A stretch of 27,788 bases of DNA from Methylococcaceae bacterium (GCA_012026715.1 VEPB01000179.1:1-27788); one strand, 5' to 3'. Counted from the stretch's first letter, positions 7,465 through 16,796 are shown. Numbers and translations are program-made. The notes: a model not told the origin generated them from the sequence alone.

Positions 7465-8401
7465 GGTTGCTATGTTGCAGAGGTCGGTACTGGTGCTGCT
7501 GCTCGTTGTCGCCGATGCGGCGGCGGAGAACTTCGGAGTGGTGGCGCGCATCAACGGACAGGACATCGGCGCCGAACGGTTTCAGCATTACTTCGACGAC
7601 TTCCTGGCCGAGCGTGGCCGCAATGTGGCCACCATCCGCAACCCGGAAGCGTTGCGCAAGCTGCGGCAGGAAGCCCTGGAAGCGCTGATCGACGAGGAGT
7701 TGCTGGGCCAGGAGGCGGCGCGGCTGGGGCTCGCCGCAAACCCGCACGAAGTCGACCAGGCGCTGGAGCGCATGCGGGCCAACTTCAAGACCGCCGAGGC
7801 GTTTGCCCGACGGCTCCAGCAGGGCGGCTTCAGCGAAGCCGGCTACCGGGATTACCTGGCCCGCCAGCTGGCGGTGAAGCGATTGGTGGAGGAGCGCATC
7901 CAGGCCGGCATCACGGTGAGCGATGCCGAAGTGCACCGGTTTTACCGGGCCAATCCGAAGCGCTTTGCCATTCCGGAGCAGGTCCGGCTGCGCCACATTC
8001 TGATTGCCGGAGAGCCCGCTGCGGGCGAACGCTGCCGCTCGGTGCTGGCGCAGGCGCGGCGTCCCGGTGCCGATTTCGCCGGCCTGGCGCGGCGCCATTC
8101 CCAGGCGGAAAACGCCGCCGACGGTGGCGACGTGGGATTCGTGTCCCGCGGCCAACTGCCGCCGGTCCTGGACCAGGCGGCCTTCGCCCTCAAGCCCGGC
8201 GGAATTTCCGAGCCGGTGGAAACCGAGACCGGCTGTCATCTCCTGAAACTCGAAGCCCGCCGCAGCGGAGTGCTGCCGGAATCCGAAGTCCGCGCTACCA
8301 CGCGCACCCACCTGGAAGGGGAAAAACGCCAGCAACGGCTGCGGGAGCACCTGCAGGTCCTGCGGCGCGAGGGCAAGGTGGAGGTGCTGCTGCCGCGCTG
8401 A
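7463..8401 (+). CDS. Periplasmic parvulin-type peptidyl-prolyl cis-trans isomerase
   Basis: The product has 312 residues from the ATG at 7463; an ATG at 7472 gives 309 and a similar signal peptide (LQRSVLVLLLVVADAAA). The N-terminal helical chaperone part (SurA/PpiC-like, about 25-160) is followed by a parvulin domain at about 165-265, with RLRHILIAGEP, the FAGLARRHSQ segment, GGDVGFVSRGQLPPVLDQAAFAL and the final HLLKLEARR strand. Such proteins assist folding of exported proteins. The gene is divergent from SCO and convergent with the propeller gene. Its place inside a cluster with a 1960-residue exported oxidase suggests a dedicated folding role, which is inference. Neither start has a strong ribosome site. 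Confidence 0.9.
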   Translation: MVAMLQRSVLVLLLVVADAAAENFGVVARINGQDIGAERFQHYFDDFLAERGRNVATIRNPEALRKLRQEALEALIDEELLGQEAARLGLAANPHEVDQALERMRANFKTAEAFARRLQQGGFSEAGYRDYLARQLAVKRLVEERIQAGITVSDAEVHRFYRANPKRFAIPEQVRLRHILIAGEPAAGERCRSVLAQARRPGADFAGLARRHSQAENAADGGDVGFVSRGQLPPVLDQAAFALKPGGISEPVETETGCHLLKLEARRSGVLPESEVRATTRTHLEGEKRQQRLREHLQVLRREGKVEVLLPR

Positions 8402-8551
8402 CCGCGCGGGCTTGATCGACCTTGGCCGCAGTGAGTGCCGGTCGGTGCGGCGCGCATCGGGGATGGTTGGGTTGCGGGACCCGACGGTGTAACGACGCCA
8501 CGCCCGAGGCATCGGCACCGGCAGCAACGCGGGAACCTTCACGCGCCCGAC

Positions 8552-10465
8552 CTATTTCGCCTGGGGCGCCGGCTTCGCCGGTTCCGCGGCGATCAGGCTG
8601 AACACCGGCAGGTCGCCAAAGCGGAGCTTTTCCGACGCCACACCCACGTAGGCGTAATAGGCACCGGCCCGCTTGATGGCCAGGTCCGCCTCGTACTGGC
8701 CGTCGCCCAGGGCGCGGGCCGGCAGTTCGGTGCGCATCAGGCCGGGCGCCAGGTAATACAGGACCTTCACGTCGGTCAGGCCGGTTTTCGGCGCATGGGC
8801 CTTAGGGTCGTCGAGGCGGAACTTCAAGGTCAGGGTCTGCCCCACCGCGGCCCGGCGTTGCTGGGTCAGATAGGTGATCTCCAGCGGTCGGGTCGCCTCG
8901 GCGAGCTTGGGGTTGACGGCGGCCGTGGCATGGAAGCAATGGATGATGCGGGGCGATTCCAGCAAGAAAGCCACGTCGTAATCCCCCGCCGCCGGAATCT
9001 TCACCCGCGCGGAATACTGGCCGGGCCTGGATTCCTTGAGGCTGCGGTTAACCACCGCGATGCCGCGGGCGCTGTGGGCCGGATTGCGGAAGTTTCCGGA
9101 GGGCGCCAGCATGCCTTCCATGTAGTAGTACACCAGGTTGTCGGCGGGGCTCGCCACCAGCATGGCGGCTTCCCCCACCGCTGCGGCCATGCTGGTCCCC
9201 AGGCCCAGATCCGCCACCTGCCTGGGCGGCGCGGTGCCGGCGGTGAAGGTACTGGTCTGCAGCGCCGTGTCCTGCCCCAGCCGGCTTAGTGCGATCATTC
9301 CCACATGTTCGCTGTCCAGGGAGCGGACATAGGCGAAGTCGGCGCTGAAGGCAATCTCGTAGGGCCGCCCGCCCACCGGGATGTCCTGCACCAGCCGGTT
9401 GGTGGCGGTTTCGATGACGTGAACCTTGCTCTCCTTGCTGTTGAGCGCCAGCAGCCAGCGGCCGTTCGGGGTCGGCTTCATCGGTCCCAGGCCCGGCTTG
9501 GCGGCGATGGCGGCGGTGATTTTGGGCTGCTCGCCGGAGACTACCGCAATGCTGCCGTCAACGCCGTCGGCCACGTAGAGCGCGCGGGCGGTGGCCGAGT
9601 AGGCCAGGGCGATGGGGAGCGGGCCGGTCTTGAGGTCGGCCAGTTTCTTCAAGCCGCGCACGTCGATCACCGACACCGTGCCGTCGTCGCGGTTGCTCGC
9701 GAAGACCCGGCTGTCGTCGGCGGTGAAGGCCAGTTCGTGGTGGCCTTTACCGGTTTCGATGTGGGCGGTGGCCTTGAGGGTTTCGGTGTCGATGGCGGTG
9801 ACGCCCGTCTCGTTGCCCACCCACAGGTAGTGGCCGTCGGGCTGAAGTCCGAGCCGGCGCGGCTTGGCGCCGGCGGCGACGTTGTCAATGACCTTGAAGT
9901 TCTCGGTATCCACCACCGCCACCTGGCCGGCTTCCGGCATGCTGACGAACAGCCGCTTGCCGTCGCGGGACTGGATCCAATCGGCGGGCGGCCGGTTGAG
10001 GATGATGGTGGCAAAGAGGTTGGTGCGGCCGCTCACCCCCACCAGCGGGTCGACCACGGAGATGCTGGCATCCTGGTTGAACACCATCAGGTAGTAACTG
10101 TTCAGGTCCAGCATGGGGCGCACGCCGGCCATGCCTTTCAGAAAGGTCTCGATCTTGTCCTTGCAACTGTCGCCTTCCTTCTGCGACAGGCTCTTGACGG
10201 TGTCGAGCCAGACGCCCGGCGCGCGTCCCCTGATGGGCTGGCGGGTCTGGGCATCGGTAATGCGGAAGCCGAGGTCGGCGAAGTCGCCTTCCATCAGTTC
10301 TCCCGCGCCATTCGCCGGATTCAGGGAAAACTCCACCGCTACCCCTTTTTCCTCGACGCGCTGGGAACTGGTGGCGCCGGGTTCGTGCGGCCGGCCCTTG
10401 GCGGCCAGGGCCGAGTCGGCAGCCACAAGGATCAGCCACAAGGCGGCGATCATCCGGAAAGTCAT
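8552..10465 (-). CDS. Exported YVTN-type beta-propeller protein with flanking beta-sandwich domains
   Basis: The product has 637 residues from the ATG at 10465, chosen over the longer frame because GAGGAG lies eight bases upstream and a signal peptide follows (MIAALWLILVAADSALA). After an N-terminal beta domain (about 35-100, YtkA/FixH-like in pattern) come several propeller blades (about 115-400), each with a D-[ST]-x-V or VVD/VID strand, as in QVAVVDTENFKVIDNV, GTVSVIDVRG and KVHVIETATN. A second YtkA/FixH-like domain ends the protein. No CxxCH is present, so it does not bind c-type haem. It lies downstream of the giant oxidase on the same strand, separated by 127 bases that hold a strong hairpin. 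Propellers of this type often bind partners or redox proteins; the role here is unknown. Confidence 0.8.
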   Translation of the reverse strand: MTFRMIAALWLILVAADSALAAKGRPHEPGATSSQRVEEKGVAVEFSLNPANGAGELMEGDFADLGFRITDAQTRQPIRGRAPGVWLDTVKSLSQKEGDSCKDKIETFLKGMAGVRPMLDLNSYYLMVFNQDASISVVDPLVGVSGRTNLFATIILNRPPADWIQSRDGKRLFVSMPEAGQVAVVDTENFKVIDNVAAGAKPRRLGLQPDGHYLWVGNETGVTAIDTETLKATAHIETGKGHHELAFTADDSRVFASNRDDGTVSVIDVRGLKKLADLKTGPLPIALAYSATARALYVADGVDGSIAVVSGEQPKITAAIAAKPGLGPMKPTPNGRWLLALNSKESKVHVIETATNRLVQDIPVGGRPYEIAFSADFAYVRSLDSEHVGMIALSRLGQDTALQTSTFTAGTAPPRQVADLGLGTSMAAAVGEAAMLVASPADNLVYYYMEGMLAPSGNFRNPAHSARGIAVVNRSLKESRPGQYSARVKIPAAGDYDVAFLLESPRIIHCFHATAAVNPKLAEATRPLEITYLTQQRRAAVGQTLTLKFRLDDPKAHAPKTGLTDVKVLYYLAPGLMRTELPARALGDGQYEADLAIKRAGAYYAYVGVASEKLRFGDLPVFSLIAAEPAKPAPQAK

Positions 10466-10510
10466 CGGTCGGTCTCCTCGTCGGTATTCCGCGAGCGGCG
10501 GAAAAGCAGA

Positions 10511-10528
10511 GGGGGCGTCACCGCCCCC
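10511..10528 (-). terminator. Strong hairpin between oxidase and propeller genes
   Basis: The seven-base arms GGGGGCG and CGCCCCC enclose TCAC on the plus strand. Read on the minus strand, the hairpin is followed by TCTGCTTTTCC. It lies between the oxidase stop (10593) and the propeller start (10465). It could end most transcripts of the oxidase gene or protect the 3' end of its message, lowering expression of the propeller gene. Confidence 0.6.
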
Positions 10529-10592
10529 GTCAAGAGTGAATCGCAACAAAGATAGCCCAAGGGCCGGCCTTCCGTGGCGGCCCCTGCTGGCC

Positions 10593-13500
10593 TCATTCCA
10601 CCCGGATGATGCCCCACAGGCCGCCCAGGTTGCCGAAGCTGGCCTGGTCGCGGAACAAATAGTCCCCTGGCACAGCCCCAGCCCCGCCCGCGCTGGGAAT
10701 GCGGATGTCCAGGTGCGAAGCCGGCAGCAGGGAATCTTGCCCGCCCAGGTAGTTGCTCAGGGGACTGTCGCCGATCGCACGGGAACCCACTTCGAATCCG
10801 GCCATGGTCGGGAAGAAGCCGGTGGGCTTACAGTTGCCGGCGAGTCCCTGAGATGCCGAGCCGGGGCACACGTAAGGCGCTCGCTGCCAGTCATGCCCGT
10901 GCAGGTTGAACACCGAGGCGCGGGCGGTTCCGGTCGGTTCCAGCACGTGCATGCGGAATTCCTGGCCCGGTTTGACCTTGAACACTGGCGTCGCCGGATC
11001 GGCCGAACCGCTCCGCTCGTTGCTGTACGCCGTGTGAGCATCGGCCACGTCGCCGAAGGCCGCTCCGGGGTGGGCCGGATCGCCCCCGACGAATGGCAGG
11101 TTGGGCGCGAGACCGAAGCGGAACCAAAGCGGCTCGGAACCATAGTTTAAGGCCATCTGACCAGCGTCCTCGGCATCCTCCGAAAGTACGCTCTCGGCCG
11201 CGATGCCTTCGACCGGTGTTCCATCCTTGTGATACTGGTTCAACCCCTTTTGCAGCACGGTGACGAAGTCCTTGAACTTGGTTCCCACCGGAGTCGTGAC
11301 CAGGGCGGAAGCACGTGTCAAGCGGGTTGCCGCCGGGGCGCTCCCCTGATGGTCCGGAACCGTTTCGGTCTCGGTCCAGGTGGAACCCTGCGGTTCGATG
11401 ACGAGGGCTCCGATCAAGGACTTCTGGCCCTGTTCGATCTTGTCGGTGGGCATCAGATTGATGCCGCCGAATTCCACCGGGGTGGCAACCAGCCTGTACT
11501 GGCCGGCCGCGGCGGCCGGCAGCAGGCTCAGGTCGCCGGCGTACCACTTGTATTTCTCCACCCGCTCGTCGGTCGCTGTCAGCGGATTGTCGAGAGGATC
11601 GGCCAGGGTCTTGTTGGCACCGTTCAGTCCCACCACTGAGCCGTCTGAGTTGGTGATGTCGTAAGCGACCAGGGCACTATGGAGACCCACCGTCGCGGAA
11701 GGACGGACTAGATTTCCATTGAGGGTGGTCACCATGCTTGAAGCGCTCATACTCCTCGGCACGATCGCGGGCCACTGGCGGAAATTGTTTGCGTCCGGAG
11801 CATCGGCCCGACCCAGGCGATTGCGCAAGGTGACGGTAACGCATTCGCCGGCAGCGGCCCGCATCACCAGGGGCTCCACGGGAGCGTTGTCCTTGAGCTT
11901 CATGGCACTGGCCGGACAGGTCATGAGCGTCGGGTTGAAGGCCGCCGGTTTCTTGGCCGTGGCCGGGCTGAAGCAGCCCGGGCTGCTCAACGCGTCGATG
12001 CCGGGTTTTGGCGCCAGGTCCGAAGTCAGCACATACATCATGGCGGTCGGGTCATGCAGCACCCCGCCCTTGTATGCGGATCCGCGCGGGTTGAAGACCA
12101 GAGTGCCGCCATTGGGATTGAGCGGGCTGCCGGCACTGGTCGATGCCGGAATGGTCGCTCCCACGGAGTTGCCAAGCACGTCATTGGCCAAGACCACACT
12201 GAGGTCATAGTTGCGGGTCGCTGCCGTCAGCGGACAGACGCCGCTGAACTCGCTCTTGTTGGTGATGGTCATGGGACCCGAAACCTGCGGGTTGTTGGGC
12301 AATTGGTAGAGATCGGGGCGGGCGCCCTTGCCGTAGTTCCGCAACAGGCCCCAGGTTCCGTTCCAATAGCCTTCGGTGCTGGAGTCGGTCGAGTACAGGT
12401 AGTCGCTCCGCTTTTCCGAATCCAGGTTGTTGCCCAGCAGAGGAAGGATCGGCGAGGCGAAGGTGAACTGCTCCGAAATCGCCGCTTGCTGGCTGTTGCG
12501 CCAGCCGGACATCGGGTCGAAACCGAAACCGGAGCCGCCCTGCAGCCACTTGGTGCCATGGATCGAGGCGTTATGGGTCTCCTCGTCGCCGCCGGCCTGG
12601 ATCTTGATCCGGATGCGGTCGCCGTAATAGGCCCGCAACATCGGCGTGAAGGGATCGCCAGGCCGAACCACGGCTGGTCTCGGGTGCAGCGGCGGCGGGA
12701 ACCGGGTTCCGGCCACGCCGGCGTTGAGGCCGGCTACCGGCTGCTGATTCATCATCGCCAGCTTGCGGTCGGTGCGGCTTTGCAGCGCGTACGCGAGATC
12801 GCCCGCCAGGCCGTCCGCCTGGGCGCCGGCCTGGCCGTCCGGGCCGGTCTTGGACGGATCGTAGATGCGCAGCCCCAAGGGTTCGTTGCGGTAGTTGACG
12901 ACCATGGTGCCTGGATCGTCCGCTGTAATACCTTCCGGACAGGGTCGCGGTGAGCCGTCCGGGCAGAGTTCCGCGTAGCCGACCAGATTCAGCGGGTCGG
13001 TTTGCGCGATATCGGACTTGTAGGGCGGGTTGATCGCGCTCTTATAGCTGTTGGCGTCGGGAGTCCTGGCCAGGCCCCCGAATTCATCCCGCCCGATGTA
13101 GACGCCTGGCTGATAGGCATGCTGAAAATCCGTGTATTCCAGGTAGAACTCGCGGTAGCTGTCGTTCTGGCCGTCGTTGTCGACATCGCCGGTGATGATG
13201 GCCGCTTGCCAGCTGGTGGGGCCGCCGTCCTTGCGGACGCCGTCGTACAGCGGTTGGCCGGTCTCGTTGTGGACCCAGCGCGAGCCAGCCGGTTCGACCA
13301 GGACGGTACCGTAGAGGCCGACCTGCTGATGGGTGGAGGGGCCGAAATGGTCGTGGGTGAAGATGATGCCCAAGCCCCGGTGAACGCCGCCGACGTTCAC
13401 GACGGGATCGAAAAACCAGCGCTGCAGCGTGGTGCGGGCTCCGCGCCATTCCGGCTTCTGGTTGAAGTAGGGATGGACTTCCGCCACCAGCGGGGTGTCC

Positions 13501-16484
13501 GCGGCACGCCCGGCGCTGTCACTGGGGTTGCCGGTACCGGCAGGGTTGAGGGCGTTGATGGCGTCGATCCGTTCCACCACCGCATCGGGCGCCAGCGTGC
13601 CGTCCTCGTAGTTCCAGCCGTTGGCGGAACCGTCGGTGGTGGTCAGATCCCATTTCGGCAGGTGGATATGCTGGCCGATGATGTCGGTGGTGGTGCGGAC
13701 CTGGTAGTCGTCCAATTCATAGACTTTCGGCACCAGATTGGTATGCAGGTACACGGTGCAGTCCAGCGTGTTGTTGCGCATCACCAGGGGCTCGGGAGGT
13801 TTCTGTTTGTTGATGATGGGCAGGGCGTCGTCCCATAGGGCGATGATGCGTTCCTGGGGATAGTGCCAGCCGGCTTTGTTGAGCACGGCGTCGAACTGTA
13901 TGTTGGCGCCCTTGTAGATCCTCGGATTGTCGGCGCCGAACTGAACCGGCCCCATGGCCGCGGTGCCGCCTATGACACCATTGAAAAATCGTGGAGAGCC
14001 TCCGGCCGTTACCGGGACGCCCGTGTCATCGATGCACGGATCGTGAAACGGCGAGCCCGGTTTGGGACCGCCCGAGCCGTTGGTGACGAAGTCGGCGGGC
14101 GCGGTGCTGCCGTCCATGCTCACTTTCACGCTGGGATGCTTGCGAATGGCGTGGAAGGCCATGGCCACTTTCTCGATGTCGGTACCTTCTTCGGGAAACC
14201 AAACCGCTTTGGCTTTGTGCACTTCCTTGGTCAGGTCCAGACGGTTGGTGTTGGCGGTAAAGGCACCGGCCAAGGCCCCGCCAGCCGCGGAGATGCCGTC
14301 CAGGGTATGACGCGGCAAGCCGCCGTCCCAGCCGCCGTCCTTGGGATCCGCGCCGCGTGGCGCCATGTCCAGGGGAGGAGTCGGCGGGCGCTGGCCGACG
14401 GTGTCCTCGATGCCGGCTACCCAGAACGGAAATCCTGGGTTCTTGATGAGATCTTTGTTCAAAGTGGGGGTATTGGGACCGGCCGCCAGTGCCTGGCCTT
14501 CCGCCGAAGTAGGATCCAGTCGATCGCGGGCCATCCGGGCAACGCTGCCCACCGGGATGGGCTGCGGCTGCAGGGCGCCATTCGCATCAGGCCGTTCTAC
14601 GGTGACGGTGTTCTTGTTGGCGACGATTTCCACCTTGCCGGGCATCGGCGGTAGAGCTTTGCCTGGCAGCGGGACCACCGCCGGGATCGGAGTGCCGGCC
14701 AGAATCTCGCCGTCCGGGAGCGCGCGGGCACGTGCATCGGGGGCGTTAGCAGCCGGTTTGCCCTGCAACAGATCGAAGGCTCCGGTGTGGAAGCCGCTGC
14801 CGCTTACCTCCAGGGGGGTGCCGGTTTCCAGGACATCGTGGTTGCGCCACAGCTCCCACATGCCCTGGGCAAAGTGGGGATAGAGGTGACAGTGGAAGAT
14901 GGCGTCGCCGGCGCTCTTGTTGCGGTTACCGGAGCCGCCGAAGTTGATCTCGTAGGTGTAGCCGGAGCCCGGCCCTACGGCCTGGGCGTCCAGGTAGTTG
15001 GCGTTGTCGTCGTTGGGGTTGTACAGCCACTGGTGGTTGTGCAGGTGAAAGACGTGGTGTTCCTTTCCGGTGTGCAGGTTGCGGAACTTGACGAAGTCGT
15101 TGGTATAGCTGTGGTGGACGTTGGAGGGATCGTCCGGGTAATAGGCCATGGTAGCCTTGGGGCCGGTGGTGCCCGGAGCCGGCACGTCGCCGGGCGCCAG
15201 CGTTTCCAGACCCACGTTGGCGGGGATGTCGACCACCATGGCCGGGTCACCGACCGCGTGGGAGGTCAGGAAGAATTCTTCGCCCACGCAGTCGAGACAG
15301 TCGTGCATGGGCCCCACGCCTAAGCGGTTGGCGATGACTTCCGAGCCGACGCCTCCGGACCCGTAATTGACCATGAACACGTCGCCCAGTGCATGCAGGG
15401 TGTAGCCCAGGGGATTGCCGGGTTTGCGCTCGTAGAATTTGGGAAACGCGTTGGCTACCGCCATTTCGTCGTGAAAGACGACGGTGAACTCGCGGAATGC
15501 CTCCAGTCGGTTCGGCAGGGTCGGGTTGCGCTTGCCGATGCTTTCCAGAGGATAGGTGGTGGGCGGAAAGCTGCCGTCAGGATTGGGGCCGGTGATCACC
15601 GCGTTCAGATCGGAATGGACCAACTGGTTGCCGTCCAGCATGTTGAGGATGGGCAGCCCCGCCTTGCCTTCCGCGGCCCATACCGAGGGCGAGCCGTCGG
15701 GGTTGGCGGCCGGGTAGCGGGCGTCGTAATCGAGGATGGGCTGGTCCTGAGGCGTAGTGCCTTTGGTCGCCAGCCGCATCTCCTCTTCGGTCAGCTGACT
15801 GCGGTAGAACTTGGCATCGCGCGGCTCGACGTTGATGGCGGCGAACAGGCCGTTGGCGCTGTTGCCCGCGGCGCCTTCGCCGCCGAAGGAGGCGCCGTAG
15901 CTGGTAACCAGGAAGGTGCCTTCATGTTCGGCATACCAGCGGTAAACCGCCGAACCGCCGGGTGCCACCATGCTGTCGGTGTTTTTGCCCACGTAGCTGC
16001 TGTCGTCCTGCATGCCGCCCACCAGTTGCATGCCCTGGGCGTGGAAGCCGGCATAGCGGTCGGTCACCTGGTCGTTCACCGTCATTTCAGGCAGATGGCC
16101 GTTGTGGGGGTTGGCGGAGGGGGATAGCCAGTTCTCGAAGTTAACCGTCAGGCAGTCGCCGGCGGCCACCCGCAGCACCAGCGGGCGCGGGCGCTTGTCC
16201 AGGCGCAGGGTGGCATTGCCGGGACCGGGGCTGCCGGAGCTGGAAGCGACCACGTCACGCTTGAGGGCGTACATCATGCCGTTGACGTTGGTGGCGCCGA
16301 GCCGGTTGAACATCAGCGGCTGATCGATGGCGACCACGTCCGCCGTGATGGTTCGGCTGCAGGCGGCCGACGCATTGCCGGTCGACGCCAGGGCGGCCAG
16401 AGCGAGGACCGGTACCCATCGGGTCACCGGTAAACTGCTGTTCTCCCCCGCAAGCTCGTTGAACGAAAAATGGTGACTGGTCAT
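10593..16484 (-). CDS. Giant exported multicopper oxidase, MnxG-like
   Basis: The product has about 1963 residues from the ATG at 16484; a GTG at 16502 would add six. A long N-terminal region ends in a signal peptide (VPVLALAALASTGNASA). Many cupredoxin units are linked in one chain. Copper ligands are clear at several places (numbering from the GTG): HHVFHLHNHQW near 481, HCHLYPHFAQGMWELW near 534, IGQHIHLPKWD near 942, THDHFGPSTHQQVGLYG near 1046, HNASIHGTKWL near 1309 and FNLHGHDW near 1862. Ordinary laccase-type oxidases have 450-650 residues. This size and the multiple HxH motifs fit the Mn(II)-oxidising MnxG type known from Pseudomonas putida. Helpers expected for such an enzyme (SCO, prolyl isomerase) are nearby. 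Mn oxidation is not proven by sequence; another metal or organic substrate is possible. Confidence 0.88.
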   Translation of the reverse strand: MTSHHFSFNELAGENSSLPVTRWVPVLALAALASTGNASAACSRTITADVVAIDQPLMFNRLGATNVNGMMYALKRDVVASSSGSPGPGNATLRLDKRPRPLVLRVAAGDCLTVNFENWLSPSANPHNGHLPEMTVNDQVTDRYAGFHAQGMQLVGGMQDDSSYVGKNTDSMVAPGGSAVYRWYAEHEGTFLVTSYGASFGGEGAAGNSANGLFAAINVEPRDAKFYRSQLTEEEMRLATKGTTPQDQPILDYDARYPAANPDGSPSVWAAEGKAGLPILNMLDGNQLVHSDLNAVITGPNPDGSFPPTTYPLESIGKRNPTLPNRLEAFREFTVVFHDEMAVANAFPKFYERKPGNPLGYTLHALGDVFMVNYGSGGVGSEVIANRLGVGPMHDCLDCVGEEFFLTSHAVGDPAMVVDIPANVGLETLAPGDVPAPGTTGPKATMAYYPDDPSNVHHSYTNDFVKFRNLHTGKEHHVFHLHNHQWLYNPNDDNANYLDAQAVGPGSGYTYEINFGGSGNRNKSAGDAIFHCHLYPHFAQGMWELWRNHDVLETGTPLEVSGSGFHTGAFDLLQGKPAANAPDARARALPDGEILAGTPIPAVVPLPGKALPPMPGKVEIVANKNTVTVERPDANGALQPQPIPVGSVARMARDRLDPTSAEGQALAAGPNTPTLNKDLIKNPGFPFWVAGIEDTVGQRPPTPPLDMAPRGADPKDGGWDGGLPRHTLDGISAAGGALAGAFTANTNRLDLTKEVHKAKAVWFPEEGTDIEKVAMAFHAIRKHPSVKVSMDGSTAPADFVTNGSGGPKPGSPFHDPCIDDTGVPVTAGGSPRFFNGVIGGTAAMGPVQFGADNPRIYKGANIQFDAVLNKAGWHYPQERIIALWDDALPIINKQKPPEPLVMRNNTLDCTVYLHTNLVPKVYELDDYQVRTTTDIIGQHIHLPKWDLTTTDGSANGWNYEDGTLAPDAVVERIDAINALNPAGTGNPSDSAGRAADTPLVAEVHPYFNQKPEWRGARTTLQRWFFDPVVNVGGVHRGLGIIFTHDHFGPSTHQQVGLYGTVLVEPAGSRWVHNETGQPLYDGVRKDGGPTSWQAAIITGDVDNDGQNDSYREFYLEYTDFQHAYQPGVYIGRDEFGGLARTPDANSYKSAINPPYKSDIAQTDPLNLVGYAELCPDGSPRPCPEGITADDPGTMVVNYRNEPLGLRIYDPSKTGPDGQAGAQADGLAGDLAYALQSRTDRKLAMMNQQPVAGLNAGVAGTRFPPPLHPRPAVVRPGDPFTPMLRAYYGDRIRIKIQAGGDEETHNASIHGTKWLQGGSGFGFDPMSGWRNSQQAAISEQFTFASPILPLLGNNLDSEKRSDYLYSTDSSTEGYWNGTWGLLRNYGKGARPDLYQLPNNPQVSGPMTITNKSEFSGVCPLTAATRNYDLSVVLANDVLGNSVGATIPASTSAGSPLNPNGGTLVFNPRGSAYKGGVLHDPTAMMYVLTSDLAPKPGIDALSSPGCFSPATAKKPAAFNPTLMTCPASAMKLKDNAPVEPLVMRAAAGECVTVTLRNRLGRADAPDANNFRQWPAIVPRSMSASSMVTTLNGNLVRPSATVGLHSALVAYDITNSDGSVVGLNGANKTLADPLDNPLTATDERVEKYKWYAGDLSLLPAAAAGQYRLVATPVEFGGINLMPTDKIEQGQKSLIGALVIEPQGSTWTETETVPDHQGSAPAATRLTRASALVTTPVGTKFKDFVTVLQKGLNQYHKDGTPVEGIAAESVLSEDAEDAGQMALNYGSEPLWFRFGLAPNLPFVGGDPAHPGAAFGDVADAHTAYSNERSGSADPATPVFKVKPGQEFRMHVLEPTGTARASVFNLHGHDWQRAPYVCPGSASQGLAGNCKPTGFFPTMAGFEVGSRAIGDSPLSNYLGGQDSLLPASHLDIRIPSAGGAGAVPGDYLFRDQASFGNLGGLWGIIRVE

Positions 16485-16613
16485 TGCTCCCCCGGGGCGC
16501 ACGGTGTTGATTTCGGGTTCCTGGCGGCTGGCGGTGTTGCCGCTGCCGCGGTTGCGACTCTCAACCCAGGTCGGGGCGCTTACTTGCCATGAGAGTACGA
16601 TGTTGCTCTCATT

Positions 16614-16629
16614 TGCAGTAAGTGGGCCA
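16614..16629 (-). promoter_or_regulatory. Candidate sigma-54 promoter of the multicopper oxidase gene
   Basis: On the minus strand the sequence TGGCCCACTTACTGCA matches the sigma-54 consensus TGGCAC-R-N4-TTGCA at all but two defined positions. GG and GC are exactly ten bases apart. Transcription would begin near 16603, about 120 bases before the ATG at 16484. An AT-rich stretch lies directly upstream (about 16630-16676), and two inverted repeats lie further upstream, as expected for enhancer-driven promoters. Confidence 0.6.
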
Positions 16630-16688
16630 TCTAAAAAATAACAATTAAATCAGTGTAGTAAGAATTTTATCCGGCGAAATCCCGTAGC

Positions 16689-16710
16689 TTTGTAAAGGGA
16701 TGTTTACAAA
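16689..16710. promoter_or_regulatory. Perfect inverted repeat, candidate enhancer site 1
   Basis: TTTGTAAA and TTTACAAA are perfect eight-base arms with a six-base spacer (GGGATG). The site lies about 60-80 bases upstream of the -24 element of the sigma-54 candidate. It is an attractive site for a dimeric activator. Confidence 0.55.
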
Positions 16711-16776
16711 TCATTCTCGAAACCGGGTTCTCTGCGGCCGTTATTGCCAATGCACAGGGGAGGCAACTCGGTGGGT

Positions 16777-16796
16777 GTGTAAAGTTTCCTTTGCAC
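16777..16796. promoter_or_regulatory. Imperfect second copy of the inverted repeat, candidate enhancer site 2
   Basis: GTGTAAA and TTTGCAC form seven-base arms with one mismatch and the same six-base spacer length (GTTTCC) as the site at 16689-16710. Their centres are 87 bp apart, about 8.3 helical turns. The repetition of TGTAAA-N6-TTT(A/G)CA supports a shared binding protein. Confidence 0.5.

Noticed and set aside
10466..10549. A longer N terminus for the propeller protein
   Set aside because: It would place non-signal sequence before a clear signal peptide and include the hairpin at 10511-10528. The ATG at 10465 has a strong ribosome site.
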